Source: Bolinopsis microptera
Lineage: Eukaryota; Ctenophora; Tentaculata; Lobata; Bolinopsidae
DNA: 64,000 bases
Direction of reading: 5' to 3'
NCBI RefSeq assembly: GCF_026151205.1
Contig: NC_087078.1
Coordinates: forward strand, 3,861,675 to 3,925,674
Shown here: positions 21,852 through 33,300 of the stretch, piece by piece
Position numbering within the stretch: the first letter of the stretch is position 1
Layout of the letters: each line of letters opens with the position of its first letter
Made by a program: the position numbers and the translations under genes
Notes under the pieces: generated by a model
Told to the model about the DNA's origin: nothing
Database searches by the model: none
What the model saw: the letters and a program-made list of their open reading frames with translations, nothing else

Positions 21852-24385
21852 GGGGGGGGGGGGGGGGGGGGGGGGTGTCATGTCCGTCTATGTCCGCCTA
21901 TGTCCTGTCCTTTTTGGATTCTATGAGACAACGGACGTGTTTTTTGGGACATTGGCGGACACGGACGGACATTGGCGGACACGGACGGACATTGGCGGAC
22001 TCGGACGGACATTGGCGGACTCGGACGGACATTGGCGGACTCGGACGGACATTGGCGGACCCGGACGGACATTGGCGGACTTGGATGGACATTGGTGGAC
22101 ATTAGCGGACATTGGTGGACATTAGCGGACAAACATTTTGAGGACTGAAGAGTACTGAAGAGTACTGAAGAGTACTGAAGAGTACTGAGGAGGATGGCTG
22201 AGAAGGATGGCTGAGGAGGATGGCTGAGGAGGATGACTGAGGAGGATGACTGAGGAGGAGGAGGACTCAGGAGGAGGACTAAGGAGGACTGAGAAGGAGG
22301 AGGACAGAGGAGGATGACTGAGAGGGAGGAGGAGGAGGAAGAGGAGGAAGAGGACTGAGGAGGAGGAGGAGAAGGACTGAGGAGGAGAAGGAGGACCCAG
22401 GAGGAGGAGGACCCAGGAGGAGGAGGACCCAGGAAAAGGCCCCAGGAGGAGGAGGAGGACTGGGGAGGAGGAGAACTGTTGAGGACTGATGAGGAGGACT
22501 GAGGACGAGGAGGAGGAGTAGGAGGAGGACTGAGGAGGGGAGGAGGAAGAGGACTGGGGAGGATCAGGAAGACCCAGGAGGACCCAGGAGGAGGAGGAGG
22601 AGGAGGACCCAGGAGGAGGAGGAGGACTGAGGAGGACTGAGGAGGAGGACTGACGATGACTGAGAAGGAGGAGGACTGAGGAGTACTGCGGAGGATGGCT
22701 GAGGAGGATGGCTGGGGAGGATGGCTGAGGAGGATGACTGAGGAGGATGACTGAGAGGGAGGAGGAGGAGGACTCAGGAGGAGGACTCAGAAGGAAGAGG
22801 AGGAGGACTCAGGAGGAGGACTTAGGAGAAATGAGAAGGAGGACTGAGGAGAACTGAGGAGGAGGAGGAGGAGGAGGACTGAATAGGAGGAGGAGAAGGA
22901 GGGGGACTGGGAGAGGACTGGGGAGGAGGAGGACTGATGAGAAGGATGAGGAGGAGGACCCAGGAGGAGGAGGACTGAGGACCGAGGAGGAAGAGGAGGA
23001 GGATGAAGAGGAGGAGGACCCAGGAGGAGGAGGACTGAGGAGGAGGACTGAGGAGGACTGAGGATGACTGAGAAGGAGGAGGAGGACTGAGGAGGACTGA
23101 GAAGGAGGAGGAGGAGGACTGAATAGGAGGAGGAGGGGGACTGGGGGAGGGTACCGCGACAACTGACCCCCCGACAATTGACCCCCCGACAATTGACCCC
23201 CCGACAATTGACCCCTATGTAATTACACTGGGGTCAATTGTCGCGAAATCTAGGCTTGAGTACGACAATTGACCCCCCGACAATTAACCCCCCGACAATT
23301 GACCCCCCGACAATTGACCCCCTATGTAAATACACTGGGGTCAATTGTCGCGAAATCTAGGGCTCAGTACGACAATTGACCCCCCGACAATTGACCCCCC
23401 ATGTAATTACACTGGGGTCAATTGATCGGGTTAGGGTCAGGGTCCTGGGTCAGGATCCTGGTTCAGGGTCCTGGGTCAGGGTTAGGGTTAGGGTTAGGGT
23501 TAGGGTTAGCGTTAGGGTTAGGGTTAGGGTTAGGGTTAGGGTTAGGGTTAGGGTTAGGGTTAGGGTCCTGGGTCAGGGTCAGGGTCATGGTTAGGGTTAG
23601 GATTAGGGTTAGGGTCCTGGGTCAGGGTTAGGGTTAGGGTTAGGGTCCTGGGTCAGGGTTAGGGTTAGGGTCAAGGTCAGGGTCAGGGTTAATTGTATTA
23701 AATCATATTGTCGGGGGGTCAATTGTCGGGAGGTCAATTGTCGGGGGGTCAATTGTCGCCCACCCTGGGGGAGGACTGAGGAGGAGGATGGAGGACTGAG
23801 GAGAAGGATGAGGAGGAGGACTGAGGAGGACTGAGGACTGAGGAGGAAGAGGAGGAGGATGAAGAGGAGGAGAAGAACCCAGGAGGAGGACCCAGGAGGA
23901 GGACTCAGGAGGAGGAGGAGGACTGGGGAGGAGGAGGACTGTTGAGGACTGATGAGGAGGACTGAGGACGAGGAGGAGGAGTAGGAGGAGGACTGAGGAT
24001 TTGAGGAGGAGAGGAGGAAGAGGACTGAGGAAGATCAGGAAGACCCAGGGGGAGGAGGAGGAAGAGTAGGAGGAGGAAGCATCTAAATGTTATTTCCATT
24101 TTTGTCCGTTTTTGTCCATTTTTGTCCGTTTTTGTCCGTTCTATTTTTTGTCCGTTTTGAAAATATAGGGTACCGAACGGACAAAAAACATGATCCCCCC
24201 TATAACAGCAAAAATTGAACATTTTATTTAGCAATTTAGGTGTCCATTAATGTCCGCCTATGTCCGCCTATGTCCGTCTATGTCCGCCTATGTCCGTCTA
24301 TGTCCGCCTATGTCCGCCTATGTCCTGTCCTTTTTGGATTCTATGAGACAAGCGGACATAGACGGACGTGACACCCCCCCCCCCC
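21852..24385 (+). repeat. Mosaic repeat, copy 2
   Basis: Same order and orientation as copy 1, nearly identical, with both ends present: poly-G (about 22 G) then TGTCATGTCCG at the left, and GGACGTGACA then poly-C at the right. It lacks about 100 bp of the purine tract found in copy 1 and has small length differences in the arrays. Its right end abuts the LTR at TTTATA. It contains the nested CGACAATTGACCCC/TTAGGG element at about 23153-23765. Confidence 0.88.
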
Positions 24386-24523
24386 TTTATATCATTAACT
24401 ATGTATTTCCCAGGGCTTTGCTGTATATAAGCGTATGACTTGATACTGTATGACTTGATACGATTCATTACTACCTTTCATATAACAACGGTGTAGTTAC
24501 TGGTACCAAACACAAGGTTAACA
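24386..24523 (+). repeat. Remaining part of the split 3' LTR
   Basis: Begins with the duplicated TTTATA and continues TCATTAACTATG to GTTAACA, identical by eye to 5' LTR positions 5594-5731. GCTT follows at 24524-24527, matching the left flank of the copia element. Confidence 0.9.
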
Positions 24524-24674
24524 GCTTGACTCGAAAAAATACTACTAGATTTTCGAGAATTTCCAGGAACATTTTTCATTGAAAAGTTACCTTCTGCAAA
24601 AGGCCAATGACCAAGTTAATAGTTAATAATGGTTAATAGCCAATAGTTCTATGTTTATTGTTTACAGTATGCAC

Positions 24675-24893
24675 TGACGGGGTATCCTAGGAAGTTTCTT
24701 GAATTTTTAACTGGTACCCCTTCTCATTTAACCGTAAATTAAGTTTCCTATCATTCGGCTGAGTCAACCGGGGAGATCGCACAGATTCGATGGATCCTTA
24801 GCTACTCCATAAACTAGGTGACACTGTGAATCGAACCCTGAACCTTCTGCGCAGAGGGTGGGTCCTCTAACCACTAGGCCACCTATAATGCTG
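24675..24893 (-). mobile_element. tRNA-derived SINE
   Basis: Read on the minus strand, AGGTGGCCTAGTGGTTAGAG (A-box like) and GGGTTCGATTCACAG (B-box like) form a tRNA-like head at about 24825-24893. A body follows with GGAGTAGCTAAGGATCC and a tail with GGGTACC near 24711. The same core is found at 61096-61171 and, without the head, at 37262-37360. Repetition marks it as a SINE rather than a functional tRNA gene. Confidence 0.7.
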
Positions 24894-25182
24894 AAAAAGG
24901 ATGCCGAAATCTCGCGGAAAATCTCACGATATCGTGAGCCTAGCTATGAGATTTAAACGAAACTTGCAAAAATCTTGCGCACGTTACGTCGAAGTTTTCA
25001 CGCTATAAACAAGTGATGAAATACACGTTAGGTGTATAAAATACACGTTAAGTTCCTAATTATTGTGTCCCTCAACTTTTTCTGTTTTTTCATTTATTTA
25101 CAAATTTTGTGCGATGAGTCTGGCTCGCAATCTCGCATGAATCTTGACCTGGGAGTAACACTGTGGATGGCAGAAAATCATC

Positions 25183-25645
25183 AGATTAGAAAAAAAGATT
25201 TTGGAAGATTTTTGAAGAGGAGCTTTTCTGCTGTCTCCTTGACCAATATTTCGCAGTTTTTACTGTATTTTTGACCAGTGACCGATCAGTCAGGTCGGTG
25301 AGAGTGACACAATTTGACATCAAGGTACTGGAAACTGTATACCCGGAGAAAACTTTCCATGATCTAAATTTCACTGTTTTGACTGAATTTTTATTGACTG
25401 ACCATCTAAAAAGGCCATTGAGGATGGCACAAGACACGATTGAGGTACTGAAAGTTGGATTTCCAAAGAAAGCTTTGATAAACGGAAAATCATCAGAATA
25501 GAAAAAGAGACTTTGGATGATTTTTGAAGAGAAGCTCCTCTGCTGTCTCCTTGACCAATATTTCGCAGTTATGACTGAATTTTTGACCAGTGACCGATCA
25601 GTGAGGTCGGTGAGAGTGACACAAGTTGACATCAAGGTACTCGAA
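25183..25645. repeat. Diverged direct repeat of about 155 bp, period about 309
   Basis: The segment from AGATTAGAAAAAAAGATTTTGG to ATCAAGGTACTGG (25183-25335) recurs with a few changes at 25492-25645; shared core CTGTCTCCTTGACCAATATT and GACCAGTGACCGATCAGT. A partial third unit lies between them. ORFs across it are accidental. Confidence 0.7.
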
Positions 25646-26100
25646 GCTGTATATCTGGAGAAAACTTTGATGGAAGGACAAAATTTTTAATTTCCTACCA
25701 GTAGAACATTTTCAGATTTCAGATTTCCATGACCCAAATTTCAATGTTTCGGATAAATAGCTTGGATTACTAGCCAAGCAGTTTACATTTACTTTTCAGC
25801 ATCAACAAGCCTCGAAATTATTTCTCTGTTACACAAATAAGTCACGTTCTGAATATCCTAGACGATTCTAGTTTAAAGCAGTGTGTTTAGAACACACTGT
25901 TCTTAAACAACTTTTTCTAAAATAAATTATTCAATTAATTAAATAATTAATAAATTTTTTCAAATATTTCAAAAATATATTTTGATAAAAATGTTCACAA
26001 TTACATTACACGTTAACATAATTACATTACACGTACACACACATTACACGTATAATGAACAAATTTTTATAAAACTTTTGAAAATTTGCACTAATAAAAA

Positions 26101-27715
26101 GGCACTATCCGTCGCGGAGTAGAGTCCGCGGCGGAGCCGCCGGACTCCGAGCGGACTCCGAGCGGACTCCGGCGGAGCCGCCGGACTCCGAGCGGACTCC
26201 AGCGGTGCTCCGCCAAAATGTATTTACACTGGACTCGAGTACATTTTGGCGGACTCCGAGCGGAGCCGAGCGAGCCGAGCGAGCCGAGCGGACTCCGAGC
26301 GGAATTTATATTTCGCTGCCTGGCAGCTCATTGCGCGTCGCAACGAGCTTCGTTGTTCGTTGACGTGCGACGAGCAACGAGAAAAATTGCGTGGTGCGTC
26401 GGGTGGCACATCTTAACGGGTGATACGCGTATAAATTTCGATCGCTGACGTACAGCGAACATCACAGCTGCGAGTGGCGTCAGCTAGTAGGATTTCATCC
26501 TACAATGCAAGGCACATCGCGTTCATCTAGCTAACCAGGTGCTTTCGCGCCGCTGCAGGCGCGCTTGTTCCACAAGTCATTTCCGGCGGTCTCACGCTAC
26601 TGCAAGCGATAGGGCTATACTTAGAGCAACACATCGCGCCACAAGCCATATATTTATCAACATCTTGACTAGCTACGCGGTCGTTTTCCGCATGCGCTCG
26701 CGCTGTGCTCAAAAATTGACGTCGTCAATTAATCAACATCAAGATTTTAGTTTTACATTTGACCTTTATGTCAAAAAATCTTTGAATTTTCAATCGGTGG
26801 TCGATGTTACCTGAGGACCTCAGGCTTCGTCCTTACTTCGTCACAGGACGATCGGAGCTCGAAGAGCGTAGAGAGTGCTGGCTGGCGTCGTCCTGTGATG
26901 GTCGACGTATTTTTGCTTGCTGGGATCCGGCCGAATGACGCCACATGCAACATGTAGGGTAAAACTAAAAACGCTTCCCTATATGAGACATTATAGGGTC
27001 AAAGTTAGGACTAGAATTGTACACTATTGACATTGTGAGGGTAATGGTTAAGGTTTATCACTAGCGACCTTTTCATCTGACCACAATATTGCAAAATGCT
27101 ATGTTGTATGTCACGTGACAAATTTAGCCGAGGGTCGGAAGTCAGAGGTCGGAAGTCAGTGGACTCTGTTGGAGTCCGGCGGACTCCGAGCGGAGTCCGC
27201 CGAGCTGGCGGACTCCGCCAAGCTCCGCCAAGCTCCGCCAAGCTCCGCCAAGCTCCGCCAAGCTCCGCCAAGCTCCGCCAAGCTCCGCCAAGCTCCGCCA
27301 AGCTCCGCCGGACTCCGCCGGATTCAAGTCTGGCGGAGAGGTCCGGCGGAGTCCGCCAAGCACTCCGCCGGAGTCCGCAGCGGACCGGAGTCCGCCTAGT
27401 GGCTTACTCTGCGGCGGACACTGTGCCGAGCCGCCGCGGAGCCGCTCGGAGTCCGCGGCGGACTTTAAAGTCCGCTCGGAGTCCGCTCGGCTCCGCTCGG
27501 AGTCCGCCAAAATGTACTCGAGTCCAGTGTAAATACATTTTGGAGGAGCACCGCCGGAGTCCGCTCGGAGTCCGGCGGCTCCGCCGGAGTCCGCTCGGAG
27601 TCCGCTCGGAGTCCGGCGGCTTCGCCGGAGTCCGCTCGGAGTCCGGCGGCTCCGCCGGAGTCCGCTCGGAGTCCGGCGGCTCCGCCGCGGACTCTACTCC
27701 GCGACGGATAGTGCC
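26101..27715. mobile_element. GC-rich non-autonomous DNA transposon with 8-bp target duplication
   Basis: Terminal inverted repeats start GGCACTATCCGTCGCGGAG at both ends and extend as arrays of GGACTCCGAGC/GGCGGAGCCGCC over 200 bp. AATAAAAA flanks both sides (26093-26100 and 27716-27723), an 8-bp target duplication as made by hAT-type transposases. Inside are a ten-base array (AAGCTCCGCC, nine copies, about 27216-27308), a subterminal palindrome around GTATTTACACTGGACTCGAGTAC (both ends) and GC-rich unique sequence. No transposase is seen; ORFs in the arrays are artefacts. The surroundings are strongly AT-rich, so base composition changes sharply at the ends. Confidence 0.75.
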
Positions 27716-28009
27716 AATAAAAACGACTTCTGATGTCTTAGAAAGTTCTAGATTAAACTGATGTGTTCAAAACAGGAAAGAGAACAACTTTTTATCTGAC
27801 AACCATTTGATTAGATAATTAATTAATTAGTTAATCAATTATTAAACAAATATTCAAAAATTATGAAATTATTTTCGATCAAAATATTTTAAAATTACGT
27901 AACATGAATAATAAACAACTTTTCACTAAATTAATCGGGAAATCGAAGCAGTACTTTATATATGACCATATTATATACTAGATAAGAGTCTTACTTATGA
28001 AGTCCTCAG

Positions 28010-28135
28010 CTGGCACATTGGTGCAATTGTCCTGACATTTAAGGCAGGTTGATCCACAATGTATTCCTGCTTTTCTGCATGAACAAGCATTGCCACAACC
28101 TGACTTTAAACAGTTGCAACTGATGTTTTAAATGA
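28010..28135 (-). pseudogene. Remnant with CXC-type cysteine motif
   Basis: The minus strand reads ISCNCLKSGCGNACSC then RKAGIHCGSTCLKCQDNC: a C-x-C-x4-C-x3-C-x-C-x6-C-x3-C-x2-C-x4-C arrangement like the C-terminal cysteine motif of transposon-associated proteins in invertebrate genomes. With the fragment at 29749-29950 it probably belongs to one protein, now split by the ORF1 unit between them. Confidence 0.45.
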
Positions 28136-28359
28136 GCTTTTTCGGAGCTGTATTCATAAGAGTGGTCACTGGTACATGTGCCCCATTATTCTTCTTTCAT
28201 CCTCAGCTTATCGGATCTAGGTTATTATTGTAATCAGTGTAGCTTGTGTTGCAAATATCGAGCTCTCTTATCTTTTGTAAATTTGCAATAAGTTCAGTTT
28301 GCTGCTACCGCGTAGTTTACCTTTGCGTGTGTACTTGTACATTACTATACAAGTACACT

Positions 28360-29256
28360 ATGGCGGATGACCCAACTTTGACCCGATCCCAGGAGTTGAT
28401 TAAGGAGTTCAACTATGATCAACAGGAAGATGTGGAAGGCTGTGTTGCACGCTGGTCCATTCAGTTAGAAAAAGACCTGCATATTGACTACCGTGAAATT
28501 GACTACGAAAGTCGTGAAAAGATCAAGACTAAGGATAAACTGACTCTGTCTGGCTGGATTGTGGATGCAGTGGACCTTGTTCGTCGGCAGAGTAGTCAGA
28601 TGTATCTCTTGAAGGAGATCATCGAGTGCTTCAAGACGGAAGCACTAGCAGACAAAGAAAAGGTGATCAGACTGCAGGGCCAGCTGCTGATGCAGAAGGA
28701 CGAACAACTACAGTTGCTTAAGACGTCTGTTGAGGAGACAGTACAAACAACGGTGGAGTCTGGGATTCAGAACTATAGTGCAGCTGTTCAACAGAACAGT
28801 GCAAGTGGTACGGTCTGTAACAGTAAAATCCTGAAGAAGGTGATGAAGAGTGTGGCTGCAGAGGAGGACAGGAGCAAGAACCTGATCGTGTTTGGGCTGA
28901 AAGAAGAGGAGGAAGAACAGCTTCCAGCGCTAGTTACCGCAGTTTTGGAGGAGATCGGGGAGAAACCTCACTTCGAAGCGACTAGAGTCGGTTGGAAGAG
29001 GCCAGGTAGTACGGCTATCCGACCAGTCAAGATCACCGTCCCAAGCTCAACAGCGGTTCATCAGATTCTGATGAAAACAGGGAGACTGAGGGAGACGCAC
29101 AAAGATGTATGGATATGTCCAGACAGATCCAGCGAAGAACGAGCAACAAGGAAGCATCTGGTCACTGACCTGAAGAAAAAGAGGGCTGAACAGACTCATC
29201 TCGACCACTACATCCGGTACGGGAAGGTATGTAGCCGTGATAAGAAGTCATCATGA
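28360..29256 (+). CDS. LINE ORF1-type protein (stand-alone)
   Basis: Intact 298-residue ORF from ATG 28360 (MADDPTLTRSQELI); the frame is open further upstream to 28246 but that part is hydrophobic and probably noncoding. The middle (residues about 115-165) is coiled-coil-like (KEKVIRLQGQLLMQKDEQLQ). The C-terminal half has the RRM-like core found in many LINE ORF1 proteins: EDRSKNLIVFGLKEEEEEQ, then VLEEIGEKP, RVGWKRPG, RPVKITVPS and DRSSEERATRKHLV. Such proteins bind element RNA. No reverse transcriptase in the same orientation follows, so this is a non-autonomous copy or a solitary insertion. A decayed relative lies at 34960-36140. Confidence 0.7.
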   Translation: MADDPTLTRSQELIKEFNYDQQEDVEGCVARWSIQLEKDLHIDYREIDYESREKIKTKDKLTLSGWIVDAVDLVRRQSSQMYLLKEIIECFKTEALADKEKVIRLQGQLLMQKDEQLQLLKTSVEETVQTTVESGIQNYSAAVQQNSASGTVCNSKILKKVMKSVAAEEDRSKNLIVFGLKEEEEEQLPALVTAVLEEIGEKPHFEATRVGWKRPGSTAIRPVKITVPSSTAVHQILMKTGRLRETHKDVWICPDRSSEERATRKHLVTDLKKKRAEQTHLDHYIRYGKVCSRDKKSS

Positions 29257-30186
29257 GTTATTCATGTCTCTTGGACACTGATCAGTATATGAAGGAGTGA
29301 TGATTATTTTAAGAATTTTCAGACGTTATCTGTATTTAAAAGACAACTATATATATTGAATATTTTATTATTTGATTGTTTCACACTTTTCATATTTCAT
29401 AATTTTATTACTAGGTGGAGGTGATGTTATTGAGACTTTGGGCGGCCATAAAACTCCTGTTTTGAAAGTTGTCCTCTGTACTTGTTTCACTGACCCACGC
29501 TTTATAGCATTTATACATTTCGGCCCATTTTATATGTTTGTTCGATTTGCTGTACATTTGTATATTTGCTATTGTGTAAAAGTTTCAAATCAAATCATCT
29601 TACGCCTGCAGCTGATGGTAAACAAGATTAGAATGTTGTTCAGCTGTCCCAGATGTTGGCGGGAGCTGTTCCCACTTGATGTCTGCTGTTGAAGATTGCG
29701 ACTTCTGTTCAAGAACTGAAAGTCTAGCTTCATCTAGTCATCTCGATTTTGATGAAATCAACTGCAGCATCAAAAGTTCTCCGACATGCTTTATGGTTGC
29801 TGGTGTAGAATTTGCCGAATAAAAAGCATCTATTACACTTTCATCGATAGATGCGATCGTTCTAAATAGCCGATCCTTACCAATTCCGTGGATCCGACTG
29901 GTGGTGTCTGATCCAGTGAAAGCGTGGCACAGCAGTATCGTGTTTACGTGCCTCCAAGTTTAGGGGGAGTGTGGGTGCCATGAGTCAATACACATACGCA
30001 TACGTTGAGTCTTATAATCGACATGTACTCGTGTTTGCGAACTGCTGTAAACTGCATTATAACATATTGCAATATGATGGCGCGAAACGGATTGAAAATG
30101 ATGAAGTTATCAAACAATTTGTTTATCTCGTTAGCGAAATTGATTGGGTTATCAATGATTACCTAATCGCTAATCACGTGACAGGG
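29257..30186. other. Noncoding DNA with transposon remnants
   Basis: AT-rich 3' flank of the ORF1 unit, the remnant at 29749-29950, and unique DNA up to the microsatellite tail of the LINE. ORFs at 29372-29692 and 29971-30192 show no recognisable domain. Confidence 0.4.
29749..29950 (-). pseudogene. Remnant of a 'HAFTGSDT' transposon-associated protein
   Basis: On the minus strand, VNTILLCHAFTGSDTTSRI and HGIGKDRLFRTIASIDESVI are read without a stop over about 65 codons. The HAFTG-x-DTTS motif is familiar from uncharacterised, probably nuclease-like proteins multiplied in invertebrate genomes. Identification is by recall only. Confidence 0.45.
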
Positions 30187-30362
30187 TGCTAAAGTAAAGT
30201 AAAGTAAAGTAAAGTAAAGTAAAAATTATGACATAACATCATCACTAATGTCTACAAAGTATCATCACACTACATGGAAAAATAACTATTTCTCCATCAA
30301 ATTTAAAGGTAATAATTTATCAAATATTAATCATGAATAAAAACAACATTACAAAATTTAAT

Positions 30363-33300
30363 TTATTCATACTTCCCAGTGGAGTAAAGATTTATAAAAC
30401 GTTTCTTTGCTACATAAGGATGGAACCACAGATAATCATTGTGTTTTTCCTTATTACTGATATAACTGGTACCTTCAATTCTTGTTAAAACTTCTTTCGA
30501 AACATTCCAAAAATGAAAGTCATTTACAATACATTTAGAAATCATATTCTTTTTAAAACTTTCCAATCCAATTTTAAAACTCAAAACTGTCAAGCAGTTC
30601 TTCACCTCCGAAGGGAGTTTGTTCCAATAAGGAACAACCCGCTCTGGAAGAAAAGAAAACTGAAGATTCTTGACCTTTGTCACACTCTTACTACATCTAT
30701 TGGATGAAACCAGATTAAGACCTGATCTGCTTGGTCTGAACAAGTCTGAACCATAATCAGTCAAGCCATTAATAACCTTAAAAGCTTCAATAAGGTCCCC
30801 ACGTATTCGCCGCTCTGCCAGCGTTGTCAAATTAAGGATTTCCAGTCTACGGCTGTAAGGAAGAGTACCCACCTCATCAATCAGACGGGTAAACCGCCTC
30901 TGGACGGTCTCCAGCTCCAAAACAGTCCCCCAACTTCCATGAGCCGCAACTGGATTCCACAATTGGACACAATACTCTAGATGAGGTCTTATCAAAGCTT
31001 TATAGATGGCTATCATTACACATTTTTCTCTAATTATCAAATTCCTTACAATCCAGCAAATCATTCGATTTGCCTTGGAAATACATGCTTTTATCTGTTC
31101 ATTCCAAAGCAGGGAACTATGGGTAATAACCCCCAAATCTTTTTCCTGATCAGATACTTCAAGTTCTACACCATTTACTAAATAATTTAAGTTAGGGTTG
31201 CTATTAAGATTAATATGAACAACTTTACATTTAGCAGGATTAAACTTCAAAAGCCAAATACTCTCCCAGACTTCCAGTTCTACAATATCTTCAGCAACAC
31301 TGCTGTGGTTAGCTGCATTACCAATCAACTTGAGGTCATCTGCAAATAATTTAATCTTATTCTTGACTATATCAGGTAAATCATTAATATAAAGAATAAA
31401 TAGCAAAGGACCCAATACTGACCCCTGGGGAACACCAGATAACACGTGTTTCACCTCAGACCATTGTCCTTCTACACAAACCCTCATGGTTCTGTCTGTA
31501 AGAAAATCTTTAATAACATCTAAAACTTTTCCTTTGACCCCAAACCCCTCCAATTTAGATAAAAGTCTAAAGTGGGGGACAGTGTCAAAGGCCTTACTAA
31601 AATCAAAATACAGTAGATCAACAGGATCACCTTCATCTAAAATATCAAGAATATTATCAAATGTCTCTAAAAGATTAGATAAGCAAGATTTGCCCTTAAC
31701 AAATCCATGCTGATGCTTTGATATTCGTTCTTCTAAAAAATCCAATAAATGTGCCCTCACCAACTTTTCGTACACTTTGCACAAAATACAAGTTAAGGAA
31801 ACTGGTCTATAGTTTAAGGGATCTGATTTAACACCCTTTTTAAACAATGCTACAACGGATGCTGACTTCCACACCTCAGGAAGAGATCCCGTTTCTGAAC
31901 ACATTTTAAATAATTTAGTGACTGCTTCTACAAAGTTGTCATCATAAGCTAACGATTTTAATAACTTTGGATGAACACCATCCGGACCTGAACTCTTAAA
32001 AATATTAAGCTTTAAAAGTTGCTTCTTAATATCAGCACTGCTAACTTGCAAATCACTAATAACATCTTTATCATAATCCAAAGTGTCATTTTTAGGAAGA
32101 GGGCCAGGTGGCTCACACACAAACACTGAGCTGAAGGCACTTGCAAGTACTTCAGCAGACTCAGCAGAACTATCTGTGCGTGTACCATCTCCTCTATCCA
32201 AAGAAACCACACTTGATTTTACTTGCCTTTTGTTACGTAAATATGAGTAAAAAGACTTACTATTCTGCTTTAAATTAGATGTAATCTTCTTTTCATAGTT
32301 AACTTTAGCTTTAACTTCAGCCACTTCAAAAATATGTTGCTTGCTATTAGCATAACTAAAATTGATTACAGATGGATTTCTATCAAACTCAGCCCATGCT
32401 TTGTCCTTATTCTTCCTCATTCTCTTAAGTGAAGTTGTACTCCATGGCAACTTGACAGGCCTGTTGTCGAGATAAACAGAAGCAGCTGGGACAGCAGCGG
32501 CAACAGCCTCCAGTTTACCATGTAGTTCAGTCCACATTTCTTGAACATTATAATTTGTAGAACTATAATCCCAGTCAATGTTATCCATACTAAACTTCAA
32601 TAATTCATCAGACGAAATCTTACCCCAGATAGGTTTTACAGTTTTCTCTTTAGGACTCTTATCAGTATTTGACGAAACAACCAGTTCGACAAGTATCCCA
32701 ACGTGATCACTCTTACCAAGCGGTGAAACAATCTTACAACCGTTGACAAGAGCATCATTTGTATACAAGACCTGATCAAGGAGGCTCTCCTGGAGAGTAT
32801 CTTTCACAAGCCGTCTTCTGGTTGTTTCGTTGGTAAAGTACCATGTTAAACCACTGTCATTAAAAATATCCATATACTTCTGTTGAATAGTTAAAAATTG
32901 ATTTCTACTAAAGATATTATTATTTACACTTCCATTTACCCATGATACAGTAGGTAAATTAAAATCTCCTATAAGGATTGCTTCAGAATTGTTCTTTTCA
33001 CTACATATACCCTTGATACAAGATAGTAATGTATTGTTCTGTTTTAAATTTAAAGAAGTTGATCTATAAATACAACAAATAGTAATCAATCCACCAGATG
33101 TGTTAATACTAACAGCTAAAGAGTCTGGTGCACTTAAAAAAGAGCTTACTAAAGAAGCATTACAGCTGTTCTTGATATAAATGATAGAACCACCACCCCC
33201 ACTTATAATATTGGTAGAATTGTCAATCTTAAAATCTCTATCCTTTCTAAACATAGTAAAACCTTCAATAAAAATTTCAGCATCTAATATGTCACTACTA

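Larger units (their letters stand above)
10304..24385. mobile_element. Putative composite transposon with two mosaic repeats and cargo genes
   Basis: The outer ends are inverted: left GGGGGGG-TGTCATGTCCGTCTATG, right (reverse complement) GGGGGGG-TGTCACGTCCGTCTATG. Both outer flanks carry TTTATA (10298-10303 and 24386-24391), present once in the intact 5' LTR, so the whole 14,082-bp block sits in the LTR as one insertion with a 6-bp target duplication. Each end is a complete or nearly complete copy of a 2.5-kb repeat in the same orientation (10304-12927 and 21852-24385). The middle holds two genes. The inner flanks of the two copies do not match each other, which is expected if the unit moved as a composite. 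No transposase is seen. Alternative: one repeat inserted first and was later expanded by recombination with another locus, or the assembly joined repeats wrongly. Confidence 0.6.
5583..24523 (+). mobile_element. Ty1/copia LTR retrotransposon, 3' LTR interrupted by a 14-kb insertion
   Basis: Order: 5' LTR, gag-protease-integrase (5753-8239), reverse transcriptase (about 8180-9666), RNase H (9666-10082), polypurine tract GAAAGGGG at 10274-10281, then the 3' LTR, of which only 17 bp (10287-10303) are present before the insertion and the rest at 24386-24523. Integrase before reverse transcriptase defines the copia order. The element proper is about 4.85 kb. LTRs look identical, so the insertion is young, yet the polyprotein has two frame breaks (near 8180 and near 9660). 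Confidence 0.9.

Noticed and set aside
24825..24893. Functional tRNA gene on the minus strand
   Set aside because: The A- and B-box-like head is followed by a SINE body and recurs at 61096-61171, so it is a SINE head.
26218..27761. ORFs of up to 221 residues in the GC-rich element
   Set aside because: They run through GGAGTCCGC and AAGCTCCGCC arrays in several frames and both strands, and have no domain.
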